From: Roseobacter ponti
GTDB taxonomy: Bacteria; Pseudomonadota; Alphaproteobacteria; Rhodobacterales; Rhodobacteraceae
Assembly: GCF_012932215.1 (NCBI RefSeq)
Contig: NZ_CP048788.1
Location: forward strand, 3,162,001 to 3,226,000
Direction: 5' to 3'
DNA: 64,000 bases
A program made the position numbers and the translations under genes. This document shows positions 18,004 to 27,078 of the stretch, piece by piece (position 1 is the stretch's first letter; every line of letters starts with the position of its first letter). The notes under the pieces are model-generated. The model ran no database searches. It saw nothing but the letters and a program-made list of their open reading frames with translations, and had not been told where the DNA came from.

Positions 18004-18527
18004 CAGTTGACCGGAGCCGTGCTTGAAAACTGCGGGATCTCACGATCAGAGGCTGCCGCGGGCTCAATGCTGACCCAGTTGCCTTCGGACAGATCAAGAT
18101 TTCCGTCAATGTCTTCTTCCCAGAAGCCGACGACGTTCTTTGTGATATTGAGGTACAGTTTGTCATCAACGATCCGCCACAGGTTGGGGTTGCCGGGCAC
18201 TTTTCCGCCCTTGGCCACACCATAGGCACAGTGACCGTCATACTGTGGGGCATAGGCTGCCGGGTTGGCGACAAATCTGTCGCGGTTTGCTTCGGTTGAA
18301 AAGGCAAAAACGGCGCCGTTGTAATCGGCTGTGATGTCTTTGTTGCCCGGTACGGCGACAGGCTGTTCCGCGCCGACCGGCGACTGTTCCAGATCGAAAT
18401 AGGCAACCACGTCATAGCCGGAAACGGCAAAGCCGGTCGGATCGATGTACTGGTCACCGGCGAAAGAAGCGGTGGCGAATGTTACGGCAGCAGCAGCGGT
18501 GGCGAAGAAGGTCAGGGGAAAACGCAT
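18003..18527 (-). CDS. Secreted YHS-domain protein
   Basis: A 174-residue protein with a Sec signal peptide (MRFPLTFFATAAAAVTFATA, cleavage near ASFA-GDQ). It is followed by a YHS domain: AVSGYDVVAYFDLEQSPV, FAFSTEANRDRFVANPAAYA and YDGHCAYGVAKG with Cys and His suited to metal binding. YHS domains occur in copper/heavy-metal proteins and in periplasmic proteins of unknown role. It is first in a two-gene unit with the rhodanese; the pairing hints at sulfur or metal chemistry in the periplasm. Confidence 0.88.
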   Translation of the reverse strand: MRFPLTFFATAAAAVTFATASFAGDQYIDPTGFAVSGYDVVAYFDLEQSPVGAEQPVAVPGNKDITADYNGAVFAFSTEANRDRFVANPAAYAPQYDGHCAYGVAKGGKVPGNPNLWRIVDDKLYLNITKNVVGFWEEDIDGNLDLSEGNWVSIEPAAASDREIPQFSSTAPVN

Positions 18528-18697
18528 GTCAGTCAGGCTCCGGTTCAGTCAGACGGTGCGGCCACCCCGGCCGCGCTCTGTCTCTGATGTAGAGGCCGCG
18601 TGACGGCCTGTGCACCCTGTTTCAGTCACTCTCGCGCGCTTGTGACATCTGCGCGATTTGCGTGATCGTTCCGTGAACGGCCTGCGGACCGGTGCAG

Positions 18698-19492
18698 TCA
18701 GGTCAGCTTTGGCGGTCGCGCAGGATCACGGCCAGGGGCCGGACGCAGGGTCGACGCCTCCTGAGCCTGGGGCAGATCAAACCGCAGGCCTGCGCGTTCG
18801 AGACGTTCCGCCATCGGCTCATTTGCCCGGAAAAACGCCACATCCATGGCACCGGCTTCGATGCCGGAGAAACTCAGCGCTTCACCGGCTGCGCGTGCCA
18901 GAGCCGTCTCCGCACCGGGCACGGCCCCCACGAACCCCAGCAAGTGTCCGGCGGTGTCATCGCTGTAGCGCACCCCGACAAGACAGGCGTGCAGCGCCAG
19001 CCCCATGGCGGTGGCAAGTTTAGCGTCCAGTGCAGAAATCAGCGTTTCAGGCAGCCCGCCCGGGGCGCGGACTTCGACGATACGGGCCTCTGTCTCGTCC
19101 GGTTGATTGGCCAGGATACCGTTAAGCCATTCCACCGCTTCTTCCGGCAGCAGTATAGAGGACGGCGCCACATCCGGATTGACTGCGAGCCCGATGCCCT
19201 GACCCTGCAGCATACCCGCGATTGCCCGGCCTGAGAGGCTCACGAAAGGCGCCGTGCCGCCGGCAAAGCCTGCCAGCCGCTCCTGCCGGTCAAACACAAG
19301 CACGAACCGCGCGTCATCGAGTTCAAAAAGCTCCGGCGTGATCTGGTCACTGTCATCGCCTGCTTCGGTTTCGAGCATCAGGAAAAGCTCTGTCTCTGCC
19401 AGGCGCTCATAAAAACGCAACCGGGCGGCATCATCCGCAGGATCCGCCTGCATCGCCGCATGAGCCGCATCAAGGGGGGTCTGGTCAGTCAT
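18698..19492 (-). CDS. SseB-family protein
   Basis: A 264-residue cytosolic protein. The first ~130 residues (FYERLAETELFLMLETEAGD, FVLVFDRQERLAGFAGGTAP) match the SseB N-terminal fold, and the remainder resembles the SseB C-terminal domain. The function in bacteria is not established. The ATG at 19492 overlaps the stop of the uracil-DNA glycosylase gene by eight bases, so an earlier in-frame ATG at 19600, buried in that gene, was not used. Acidic composition, no membrane segment. Confidence 0.8.
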   Translation of the reverse strand: MTDQTPLDAAHAAMQADPADDAARLRFYERLAETELFLMLETEAGDDSDQITPELFELDDARFVLVFDRQERLAGFAGGTAPFVSLSGRAIAGMLQGQGIGLAVNPDVAPSSILLPEEAVEWLNGILANQPDETEARIVEVRAPGGLPETLISALDAKLATAMGLALHACLVGVRYSDDTAGHLLGFVGAVPGAETALARAAGEALSFSGIEAGAMDVAFFRANEPMAERLERAGLRFDLPQAQEASTLRPAPGRDPARPPKLT

Positions 19493-20072
19493 GCAGCACC
19501 TCACGCACCGTGCGCTGAAGATCCGGCACGACGTCCTGTTCAAACCACGGGTTTTTCCTGAGCCAGCCTGTATTGCGCCAGCTTGGGTGGGGCAATGCAA
19601 AAATCTGCCGGTTTCGCCCGGTCCGCTGCTCGACAGCCGCCGTCACCGACGCCACCCGGCCCAGATGCCAGCGCATGGCATAGGCCCCGATCACCACGGT
19701 CAGCGCCACATCCGGCAGTGTGTCAAGCGCTTCCCGTCGCCAGGTTTTCGCGCAAACGGGTGGCGGCGGCAGATCCGATCCCCTGTCGTCATAGCCGGGA
19801 AAACAGAATGCCATCGGCACGATCGCCACACGGTCACGGTCATAGAAAGTATCGTCGTCCATGCCCAGCCAGGATCGCAGCCGCTTGCCGGAAGCATCCC
19901 AGAACGGCGTATTGGCGCGATGCACCTTCAGCCCCGGGGCCTGGCTTGCGATGAGAATCCGCGCACCGGGCCGGAACCAGACCACCGGGTTCGGCGCGTG
20001 CGCTGTCGCAGTTTGCGCAAAGCGGTCCCGGCACAGGGTGCAGGCGCGTATCTGATCGGCGATATCTGTCAC
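19485..20072 (-). CDS. Uracil-DNA glycosylase family protein
   Basis: About 195 residues from a GTG start (VTDIADQIRACTLCRDRFAQ). Motif A is ILIASQAPGLKVHRANTPFW and motif B is ALPHPSWRN; CTLC and a later Cys (PPVCAKTW) suggest a 4Fe-4S cluster as in families 4 and 5. It excises uracil or related lesions from DNA. The frame stays open to an ATG at 20168, but that would run through the ArsR operator dyad; the family similarity begins only near the GTG, so 20072 is preferred. It is divergent from arsR. Confidence 0.82.
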   Translation of the reverse strand: MTDIADQIRACTLCRDRFAQTATAHAPNPVVWFRPGARILIASQAPGLKVHRANTPFWDASGKRLRSWLGMDDDTFYDRDRVAIVPMAFCFPGYDDRGSDLPPPPVCAKTWRREALDTLPDVALTVVIGAYAMRWHLGRVASVTAAVEQRTGRNRQIFALPHPSWRNTGWLRKNPWFEQDVVPDLQRTVREVLHD

Positions 20073-20127
20073 ACAGACTGACCTAGGGTGTGGCGCCCGT
20101 TTCGCAATACCCGCAGGCGGGGGGATT

Positions 20128-20147
20128 ATTTCGACAGATGTCGAAAT
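20128..20147. promoter_or_regulatory. Dyad operator O1 of the ArsR repressor
   Basis: ATTTCGACA-GA-TGTCGAAAT is a 9+9 perfect inverted repeat with a two-base centre, 40 bases ahead of the arsR start and 55 bases ahead of the glycosylase start on the other strand. Size and symmetry are typical of ArsR/SmtB winged-helix operators. Which gene it controls is inferred from position. Confidence 0.7.
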
Positions 20148-20166
20148 AACTTGCATCACCGGATTC

Positions 20167-20186
20167 ATTTCGATATCCCTAGAAAT
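20167..20186. promoter_or_regulatory. Second, degenerate operator-like dyad O2 next to the arsR start
   Basis: ATTTCGATATCCCTAGAAAT keeps the outer arms ATTTC and GAAAT of the dyad at 20128-20147 at the same 20-base length, and ends directly against the arsR ATG. Binding here would block ribosome or polymerase entry. Weaker symmetry, so lower confidence. Confidence 0.5.
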
Positions 20187-20522
20187 ATGAAACAGGATAT
20201 CTCTCAGGTCCCCGACCTCACCATCGCGGCCGCACAGTTTGCGGCCCTTGGCTCTGAACAGCGGCTTGCCGTGTTGCGCTGTCTTGTGCGCGCGGGTCCC
20301 GACGGGCTCAGCATTGGTGAGCTTGGCGAGCGGACGGGCATCACCGGCTCAACCCTCACGCATCACGTGAAAATTCTCGCCTCCGCAGGCCTCGTATCGC
20401 AGGCCAGGCAGGGGCGCAGCATCATTTGTGCTGCCGTCGCTTATGACGATGTGCGAGCCCTGTCCGGGTTTCTGCTCACCGAATGCTGTGCTGACAGTGC
20501 ACGCACCTCTAAGGATTCCTGA
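20187..20522 (+). CDS. ArsR/SmtB-family transcriptional regulator
   Basis: A 111-residue winged-helix repressor. The recognition region is LGERTGITGSTLTHHVKILA, preceded by RLAVLRCLVRAG. Possible metal or metalloid ligands are C84 in the SIICAAV strand and the CC pair in LLTECCADS at the C-terminus; the classical ELCVCDL arsenic site is absent. The start MKQDISQVPDL directly follows an operator-like dyad at 20167-20186. The permease gene begins one base after its stop codon, so the pair forms one transcription unit, presumably self-repressed. Confidence 0.9.
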   Translation: MKQDISQVPDLTIAAAQFAALGSEQRLAVLRCLVRAGPDGLSIGELGERTGITGSTLTHHVKILASAGLVSQARQGRSIICAAVAYDDVRALSGFLLTECCADSARTSKDS

Positions 20523-20523
20523 C

Positions 20524-21552
20524 ATGGCCGATACCACACAAGCCGCGCCGCGCCCCGCCTTTTGGAGATCGCCCGGTGCCTGGGGCGCCACCGCGCTCGT
20601 CTTTGTCCTGCTCGCGGTTTTTGATCCCGGACAGGTTCTGCCAACCGCGCAGTTCACGCTGAACGCGATCGCGCATACGGCACCCTTTATTCTTTTTGCC
20701 GTTCTGGCGGTGGCCTATCTCAAGGCATCGGGTGCGGAGACACTTCTCGCGCGGGCGTTCGAGGGGCGCCAGTCCCGCATGATCGTCATGGCAGCCCTGC
20801 TGGGCGGGCTTTCACCCTTTTGCAGCTGCGAGGTCATTCCCTTCATCGCGGCGCTGCTTGCTGTCGGCGCCCCGCTCGGGGCCGTGATGGCCTTCTGGCT
20901 GGCCTCTCCGCTGATGGATCCTGCGATGTTTGCGATCACGTCCGGCACGCTCGGGTGGGAGTTTGCGATCGCCAAGACACTTGCTGCGGTGGGCCTGGGC
21001 GTCATGGGGGGCTTTGGCACGATGGTTTTCGCCAAAACACCCGTTTTCGCCGATCCGCTGCGCGAACGGCCGGCTGTGGGTGGTTGCTGCGGTGTGAAAA
21101 AGCCGTTCTCCGGGGCGCCCGTATGGGCCTTCTGGTCTGACGCGGACCGGCGCGTCACCTTCCGCGATACGGCAGTCGAAAACGCGCTGTTCCTGCTGAA
21201 ATGGCTGACGCTGGCTTATGTATTCGAGGCCCTGATGCTGCGCTATGTGCCGGCAGAACTGATTGCCGGTCTGCTCGGCGGTCAGGGTCTCTGGCCTGTG
21301 GTCATGGGGGCGCTGGTCGGGGCACCGGCCTATCTTAACGGCTATGCTGCTGTGCCGCTGGTGGATGCTCTGCTGGCCCAGGGAATGGCGCCGGGTGCCG
21401 CGATGTCCTTTGTAATCGCCGGTGGCGTCAGCTGTATCCCCGCCGCAATCGCGGTATGGGCGCTGGTGAAGCCGCGCGTCTTTGCCGCCTATATCGGGTT
21501 TGCCATGATCGGGGCCCTGATCGCAGGTCTGGCCTGGCAGAGCATCGCCTGA
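20524..21552 (+). CDS. Permease of the ArsP/DUF318 family
   Basis: A 342-residue membrane protein with about eight to ten helices. The conserved SPFCSCEVIPFIAALLAVG motif gives the paired cysteines of this family, and a GGCCGVKKP loop adds two more. Characterised relatives export trivalent organoarsenicals (ArsP) or are linked to Cu/Zn or thiol redox. The ArsR partner upstream supports metal or metalloid efflux, with the exact substrate open. It ends before a strong hairpin. Confidence 0.87.
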   Translation: MADTTQAAPRPAFWRSPGAWGATALVFVLLAVFDPGQVLPTAQFTLNAIAHTAPFILFAVLAVAYLKASGAETLLARAFEGRQSRMIVMAALLGGLSPFCSCEVIPFIAALLAVGAPLGAVMAFWLASPLMDPAMFAITSGTLGWEFAIAKTLAAVGLGVMGGFGTMVFAKTPVFADPLRERPAVGGCCGVKKPFSGAPVWAFWSDADRRVTFRDTAVENALFLLKWLTLAYVFEALMLRYVPAELIAGLLGGQGLWPVVMGALVGAPAYLNGYAAVPLVDALLAQGMAPGAAMSFVIAGGVSCIPAAIAVWALVKPRVFAAYIGFAMIGALIAGLAWQSIA

Positions 21553-21619
21553 GCCCGCCCGGGAGATTTCAGCGAAAGCACGCCCCGGGTGTTGCAAAAA
21601 CGGCGGTTTCCCGCGCGCA

Positions 21620-21642
21620 AACCCCGCGTCATGTGCGGGGTT
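21620..21642 (+). terminator. Hairpin after the permease gene
   Basis: AACCCCGC (21620-21627) and GCGGGGTT (21635-21642) form a perfect 8-pair stem with a seven-base loop, 67 bases after the permease stop. The T-run after it is poor (TTCATT), so it may act with Rho or as an mRNA-stabilising hairpin. Confidence 0.6.
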
Positions 21643-21767
21643 CATTGCACAATTTGATTAATTTACGACATAAAGATGCCTAACTCAGTAGATAATAAGT
21701 AAACAATGTCCGCTACTGAGAACGGACGATCCCGCGAACGCGGTAATTTGGGGCAGTCGGAGCAGAC

Positions 21768-22427
21768 ATGCTGGCATTTGAGAATGTATCCAAGTCCTAC
21801 TGGACGGGGACGCAGCACAAAGTCATCCTGGACGATGTGTCCTTCAAGGTTGAGCTTGGCAGGTCGCTTGGCATCCTGGCGCCTAACGGCACCGGTAAAA
21901 CGACGCTGATCAATATGATGGCGGGACTGGAAAAGCCTGACGCGGGCGAGATCCGGCGCGCCTGCAATATTTCCTTCCCGCTCGGGTTTATGGGCGGCGT
22001 CGTCAACAAAGTATCGGCTGTGGAAAACGCGCGCTATATCGCGCGGCTTTACGGGCTGGACCCTGATTATGTCGAAAGCTTCTGTCGCTGGCTCTGCGGA
22101 CTGGATGAATACTTTGATCAGCCGCTCGGCACCTACTCGGCGGGGATGCGCGCACGGTTTTCGTTTGCCCTGATGCTGGCGCTTGATTTCGACATGTATC
22201 TCATTGATGAGGGCATGCCGACGACAACCGATGCGGAGTTCAACCGCAAAGCCGGGGAAATACTGCAGGAACGCCTGCGCACGACCACGATTATCATTGT
22301 CTCTCACCAGGCAAAGACACTCGAGAAATTCGCCCGCTCCGCTGCTGTGCTGGTCGGCGGGCAGTTTCACATGTTCGACACACTGGAAGAAGCGAAACAG
22401 CTTTATGACTACGAAACCGACAGCTAG
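21768..22427 (+). CDS. kpsT: Capsular polysaccharide export ABC ATPase (KpsT/CtrD family)
   Basis: A 219-residue ATPase of the polysaccharide-export class. The P-loop APNGTGKT (residues 38-45), the signature YSAGMRARFSFALMLALDFD, the Walker B LIDEGMPTTTDAEF and the switch His in IVSHQAKTLEKFA are all present. YSAGM and the lack of a C-terminal carbohydrate domain fit capsule export. The permease KpsM is not in the window. It overlaps kpsE by 23 bases. The region upstream is comparatively AT-rich and probably holds the promoter. Confidence 0.92.
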   Translation: MLAFENVSKSYWTGTQHKVILDDVSFKVELGRSLGILAPNGTGKTTLINMMAGLEKPDAGEIRRACNISFPLGFMGGVVNKVSAVENARYIARLYGLDPDYVESFCRWLCGLDEYFDQPLGTYSAGMRARFSFALMLALDFDMYLIDEGMPTTTDAEFNRKAGEILQERLRTTTIIIVSHQAKTLEKFARSAAVLVGGQFHMFDTLEEAKQLYDYETDS

Positions 22428-24165
22428 GAAGTATCGTATCCGGCGCACCGGGCCCGAGCCGGGCACGCGCCCGGCGGCTTCTGCTGAACAGCAGCCCGCC
22501 GCGACGCCACAGCAGCCGGCGCCGGACGCAGGACCCGCAGCTGCCGCGCAACCCGGCAGGGAACTGCCCGGGCGCCAGGTGGCATCCGCGAAGTCTTCTC
22601 CGGAACGGCCGCCGGAAGCTAACTCCAATGCACAGGCACAGGCAGGCGTGCCGCCCAAAGCGCGCGCACAGCAGGCCGCGGCAAAACCCTCAGGTTCACC
22701 CGAAACCGTGGCGCTGCAACTTGACGCGATCCGGCGAGAGGGTCTGACAGGGCGCCAGCTGCGCATGGCACGGCGCATCGCTCACAAACACGAACTGGCG
22801 CCGACATCCGATTTTGACGCTGTGCGTCTGTTGCGGGCACGCGGCATTGATCCCTTTCAGCGCGCCAATATGCTTGAGCTCGTTGTGCCAGGCGGCGAAG
22901 CGGCCGCGAAACAGGCAACGGGCACCGGCCAGGAGCCGACGGGTCGCATTCAGCTGCCTCAGACAGTGCCGGGCCCGTCCGAAACGCTGCCGTCAACAAA
23001 TGTGAGCCCTGCCGAGCAGCGTAACCGCCAGATTTCGGAGATACAGGCAGATATTTCCCGCCGGCGCCGCCGCAAGATGGTGATGCTGGTCAGCCGGCTG
23101 GCCGCCTTCGTGATGCTGCCCACGCTGATTGCCGGCATCTACTTTTTCTTCGTCGCGACGCCGATGTATGCAACCAAATCCGAATTCCTGATCCTTCAGG
23201 CGGACGCTCAGGCCGGTGGCGCCGCCGCAGGTCTGCTGAGCGGAACTCAGTTTGCCACCTCCCAGGACAGTATCGCGGTGCAGTCCTACCTGCAGTCGAA
23301 AGACGCCATGCTGCGTCTGGACCGGGATATCGGCTTCAAATCGCACTTTACGCAGCCCTGGATCGACCCCATTCAGCGGATGTCGGAAGACCCGACCAAT
23401 GAGGATGCCTATCGTGCCTATCAGAAACGCGTAAAGGTCGGGTATGACCCGACCGAAGGTGTTCTGCGCATGGAGGTCGTTGCGGCTGATCCCGAAATCA
23501 GCGCCCGTTACAGCCAGGCACTGATCGATTACGCAGAAGAACGCGTGAACAGCCTCAGTCAGCAAAAACGCGGTGACCAGATGGCCGAAGCTGAGAAGAG
23601 CTTTCGCCAGGCAGAGGAAGAACGCCGGGCGGCACAGGAAGCGCTGGTAAACCTGCAGCTTCAGGGCGCGACGCTGGATCCGGAAGCGGTCATTGCCAGC
23701 CTGCGTCAGCAGATCACGCAGGTCGAAATGCAGGTCCTGGAGAAAGAACTGCAGCTTGCGGCGCTGCTTGATAACAGCCGGCCGAACCAGTCCCGTGTGG
23801 ACGGTGCGCGCGGCGATATCCGTCGCCTCAACGAACAGCTTGCAGAGCTGAACGCCCGGATGACTGACGCCAGCCAGGGTGAAAACTCACTGGCGCAGCT
23901 CAGCGTACGCAGCCAGATGGCGCAGGCCGATCTCGCCACCCGCGATATGCTGCTGCAGTCGGCGCTGCAACAGATGGAACAGACCAGGCTCGAGGCAAAC
24001 CGTCAGGTGCGGTATCTGACAACCAGCGTCAGACCGGTGGCCCCTCAGGAAGCCAGCTATCCGCGCAGCTTTGAGAATACCATTCTTGCGTTCTTGATCT
24101 TTGCAGGTGTCTATCTGATGGTGTCCCTGACAGCATCCATTCTCAGAGAACAGGTGACCTCCTGA
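22405..24165 (+). CDS. kpsE: Capsule export inner-membrane protein (KpsE/CtrB, Wzz-type PCP)
   Basis: A 586-residue polysaccharide copolymerase. TM1 lies at about residues 225-247 (LVSRLAAFVMLPTLIAGIYF), a long periplasmic coiled coil at about 375-530 (EERRAAQEALVNLQLQ, LQQMEQTRLEANRQVRY), and TM2 at the C-terminus. E. coli KpsE has ~380 residues; the extra is a ~200-residue cytosolic N-terminus rich in Pro, Ala and Gln. It ends in a compact helical segment (LDAIRREGLTGRQLRMARR). It spans the periplasm with KpsD/KpsMT. The start MTTKPTARKYR was chosen over the open frame upstream, which lies inside kpsT. Confidence 0.9.
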   Translation: MTTKPTARKYRIRRTGPEPGTRPAASAEQQPAATPQQPAPDAGPAAAAQPGRELPGRQVASAKSSPERPPEANSNAQAQAGVPPKARAQQAAAKPSGSPETVALQLDAIRREGLTGRQLRMARRIAHKHELAPTSDFDAVRLLRARGIDPFQRANMLELVVPGGEAAAKQATGTGQEPTGRIQLPQTVPGPSETLPSTNVSPAEQRNRQISEIQADISRRRRRKMVMLVSRLAAFVMLPTLIAGIYFFFVATPMYATKSEFLILQADAQAGGAAAGLLSGTQFATSQDSIAVQSYLQSKDAMLRLDRDIGFKSHFTQPWIDPIQRMSEDPTNEDAYRAYQKRVKVGYDPTEGVLRMEVVAADPEISARYSQALIDYAEERVNSLSQQKRGDQMAEAEKSFRQAEEERRAAQEALVNLQLQGATLDPEAVIASLRQQITQVEMQVLEKELQLAALLDNSRPNQSRVDGARGDIRRLNEQLAELNARMTDASQGENSLAQLSVRSQMAQADLATRDMLLQSALQQMEQTRLEANRQVRYLTTSVRPVAPQEASYPRSFENTILAFLIFAGVYLMVSLTASILREQVTS

Positions 24166-24166
24166 C

Positions 24167-25000
24167 ATGACGCATGTATCCGTCGGCGACCTGACAATCG
24201 GCAATGATCTCCCGCTGACGGTCATCGCCGGACCCTGCCAGCTGGAAAGCGAAGACCATGCGCAGATGATCGCGGGACGGATGAAGGAAGCCTGTGACGC
24301 TGCCGGTGCGCAGTATGTGTTCAAAGCTTCCTATGACAAAGCCAACCGCACCTCTCTGAGCGGCATCCGGGGGCCGGGCATCGATGCCGGTCTCAAGGTT
24401 CTGCAATCGGTCGGGCGCGCCATCGGCGTGCCGGTGCTGACAGATGTGCATAACGAGGCGCAGTGCGCGCTTGCGGCGGACGCGGTGGATATCCTGCAGA
24501 TCCCGGCTTTTCTCAGCCGCCAGACCGATATGCTGCTGGCTGCAGGGGCCACAGGCGCCGTGATTAACGTTAAAAAGGGCCAGTTTCTCGCGCCCTGGGA
24601 CATGCCGAACATCGTCACGAAAATCGAATCCACCGGAAACAGGCGCATCCTTCTGACCGAGCGTGGCACATCTTTTGGCTATAACGCGCTGGTTGCCGAT
24701 ATGCGCAGCCTGCCGCAGATGGCGCAGACCGGCTACCCGGTGGTCATGGACGCCACGCATTCGGTTCAGCAGCCGGGCGGCAAAGGCGGATCAAGTGGCG
24801 GACAACGCGAATTTGCGCCTGTGATGGCGCGTGCCGCTGTGGCTGTCGGCGTGGGCGCAGTCTTTATCGAGACCCATGAAGATCCGGACCAGTCCCCGTC
24901 AGACGGACCGAATATGATTTATCTCGACAAGATGCCGGAACTCATCGACACGCTGATGCAGTTCGACCGGCTTGCCAAAGCTTCACCGCTGGAATTCTGA
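24167..25000 (+). CDS. kdsA: 3-deoxy-8-phosphooctulonate synthase (Kdo-8-P synthase)
   Basis: A 277-residue class I-aldolase-fold enzyme that joins phosphoenolpyruvate and arabinose 5-phosphate. IAGPCQLES puts a Cys at residue 24, where metal-independent enzymes have Asn, so this is the metal-dependent class. KASYDKANRTS and DATHSVQQPGG are further active-site segments. It begins one base after the kpsE stop, so it is translated with the capsule genes; this suggests that Kdo serves the capsule (for example as a lipid linker) as well as lipopolysaccharide. Confidence 0.95.
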   Translation: MTHVSVGDLTIGNDLPLTVIAGPCQLESEDHAQMIAGRMKEACDAAGAQYVFKASYDKANRTSLSGIRGPGIDAGLKVLQSVGRAIGVPVLTDVHNEAQCALAADAVDILQIPAFLSRQTDMLLAAGATGAVINVKKGQFLAPWDMPNIVTKIESTGNRRILLTERGTSFGYNALVADMRSLPQMAQTGYPVVMDATHSVQQPGGKGGSSGGQREFAPVMARAAVAVGVGAVFIETHEDPDQSPSDGPNMIYLDKMPELIDTLMQFDRLAKASPLEF

Positions 25001-25100
25001 GCGTCCAACTGTGAAGATCATCGTGCAACTCGGTCCCGGGCGTAAATGCTGTGATGCGCGGTTACTGTTGGGGACATTGTCCTGGTGATCAGTTATCCGC

Positions 25101-27014
25101 TCAGTCAAAAAGCTTTTTGAACAAGCGGTCTTTGATCTGATTTTCCAGCGAGCCGCCTGTATCTCCGCCAAGCTCTTTGAGCAGCTTTTCCTTTGCTTTC
25201 TCTTCCAGTTTATCAGTCTGTTCATCAATCTGCGCATCAAGAACGGCTTCGAAATCGGGCTGGACCGATACATCTGACCAGGGGCCGGTGAAGCGGACCG
25301 GTATTGAAATCCCCTGTCCGCTGTTGGCACGCAACGCAATCGGGGTCGCGGTGTAATCCACCACCTGACGGCCGATGCCGACTGTGCCTTCGCCTGTGGC
25401 ACGGTAGTTTGCCAGTTCCAGCAGCAGGTCCCGGTTCCTCAGCACACCAGATGCGATCGTCCAGGTTCCGCTCAGGCTGTCAAAGACCGTTGTACCGCTG
25501 CCCGTTTCCCCTGACCGCATCAGCCGGTCCAGATCAATCCCCTCAATGGTACCACGTCCGATATTCAGGCTGCCGTCACCGGAGAGGGAATTCATCATCG
25601 CATCAACCGAAGCGCCCGTGGCCAGGAAACTCGTTTTCAGATCACCACCGCCGGTCAGCCGGCTCAGCCCGACCGCATCATCCAGAAGTCCCTGCATTTC
25701 GATACCGGCAGCACTCAGATCTCCGCCCACAGAAAGCCCGCTGCGGTTGTTGATGACAAAGCGCCCGGTGACATTACCGCCGTAGGCCACAACATCGCGA
25801 AGCAAAAAGACCATTCTGGAATTGTCGTTGCTCAGAACGGTCTGTGTCTTTCCGAGGCTGAACCGGCCCAGATCAATGCCTTCTGCGCTCAGCGCGATCT
25901 CACCGTTGAAAGCGGACAGCGCACTGGCATCGATGCGCTCCGTCGGCCAGCTGCCGTTGCCGGAGGGAGCGGCCGTTCCACCGCCGTTCGATGCGCCGCC
26001 ATCCGCGCTGCCGGTGCTGAGATCGCTCAGATCGAGCGGGCCCGCATCCAGACGGGCGTTGATCTGCGGCGTGCCGTTCAGACCGATATCAGCAGCCCCT
26101 GTCAGGCGGTTGCCCCCCAGATCGGCTGAAAGTTCGCGCAGCGCCAGCTGTCTGTCAGCGGTCAGCGTCAGCTGCGTCGTCAGATCAATCCGGCGTCCCA
26201 GTTTGGCGGGCAGAGCGACCGGAGGCAGACCCAGCGCCTGCATAAACGCGCTGGTGTCGCCGGTGACGACACCAAAGCTGCCGGCAACCTCGCCTGCGGT
26301 ATTTGCACGCCCTTCAAGGCTCACGTCGCCGGGCCCTGCACTTATATCAATGCTGACATTGCGGGTCTCACCGGTGATGAAACCTGCAAACCCGTCGATA
26401 GTTGCCGTCACGGTCACCGGTTCCGCCGTCGGACGCAGTACCGCCGCAAAATCGGCAGGGCCTAGCCGGTCCGGCCAGTCAAGTGACAGATCCACGCCGG
26501 AATACGAGATCAGATCGCTGCCTTCGGCGTCATAAATCAGGGTCGCATCGGTGACCTCAAGACGCTGAATGCTGACTGCACGTGCTTCGCGTGCGGGCGA
26601 TGTGCCGGTTTCGATCCGCGCTTCGCCGCTTGCGTCCGTGAACCGCCAGCTTGCCCGCCCGTCAGCTTTCTGTTCGAGGCGGATGGTCGGGCTTTGTGCT
26701 TCTATATTGGTGATCCGGATCTCTCCTCTGAGCAGCGCCAGGGCATCAACCCCGATGGCCGCCCCGGAGGCCTGCAGCATCGGGCCCTGCTCCGCCCAGC
26801 TGGCATTTCCGACCTCCAGCTCTCCCGCCCGCACTCCGAGCACCGGCCAGAGCGTGATACTGACACCGCTGACCGAAACATCCCGCCCGGTGGCCGCACG
26901 CAGCTGGTCAGTGGCAATCTGTGCGATCCGGTCCGCCGGCAGAAACAGCACCGATACGACGAGGACAAGGGCCAGCACCACAACGAGCCCGATCAGCCGG
27001 AAGATCCACTTCAT
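25101..27014 (-). CDS. AsmA-family protein
   Basis: A 637-residue protein with one N-terminal TM helix ([20 protein letters not shown]) and a large periplasmic part. [20 protein letters not shown] near residue 50 is the typical AsmA opening, and the C-terminal portion ([40 protein letters not shown]) is the AsmA-2 domain. Family members are thought to bridge inner and outer membranes and move phospholipids. It ends with an acidic/lysine-rich tail around [17 protein letters not shown]. It converges with kdsA and is divergent from rimO. Confidence 0.9.
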   Translation of the reverse strand: MKWIFRLIGLVVVLALVLVVSVLFLPADRIAQIATDQLRAATGRDVSVSGVSITLWPVLGVRAGELEVGNASWAEQGPMLQASGAAIGVDALALLRGEIRITNIEAQSPTIRLEQKADGRASWRFTDASGEARIETGTSPAREARAVSIQRLEVTDATLIYDAEGSDLISYSGVDLSLDWPDRLGPADFAAVLRPTAEPVTVTATIDGFAGFITGETRNVSIDISAGPGDVSLEGRANTAGEVAGSFGVVTGDTSAFMQALGLPPVALPAKLGRRIDLTTQLTLTADRQLALRELSADLGGNRLTGAADIGLNGTPQINARLDAGPLDLSDLSTGSADGGASNGGGTAAPSGNGSWPTERIDASALSAFNGEIALSAEGIDLGRFSLGKTQTVLSNDNSRMVFLLRDVVAYGGNVTGRFVINNRSGLSVGGDLSAAGIEMQGLLDDAVGLSRLTGGGDLKTSFLATGASVDAMMNSLSGDGSLNIGRGTIEGIDLDRLMRSGETGSGTTVFDSLSGTWTIASGVLRNRDLLLELANYRATGEGTVGIGRQVVDYTATPIALRANSGQGISIPVRFTGPWSDVSVQPDFEAVLDAQIDEQTDKLEEKAKEKLLKELGGDTGGSLENQIKDRLFKKLFD

Positions 27015-27078
27015 ACCTTACTCCTGTCCTTCACAGCGCCCCTTTCCGGAGCGCATCAACTACACTATAGCCCGGTGC

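Noticed and set aside
21879-21905. KpsT P-loop starting with Ala instead of Gly, first thought to be a dead ATPase
   Set aside because: The general P-loop pattern allows Ala at that place (A-x4-G-K-T), and Walker B, signature and switch His are intact.
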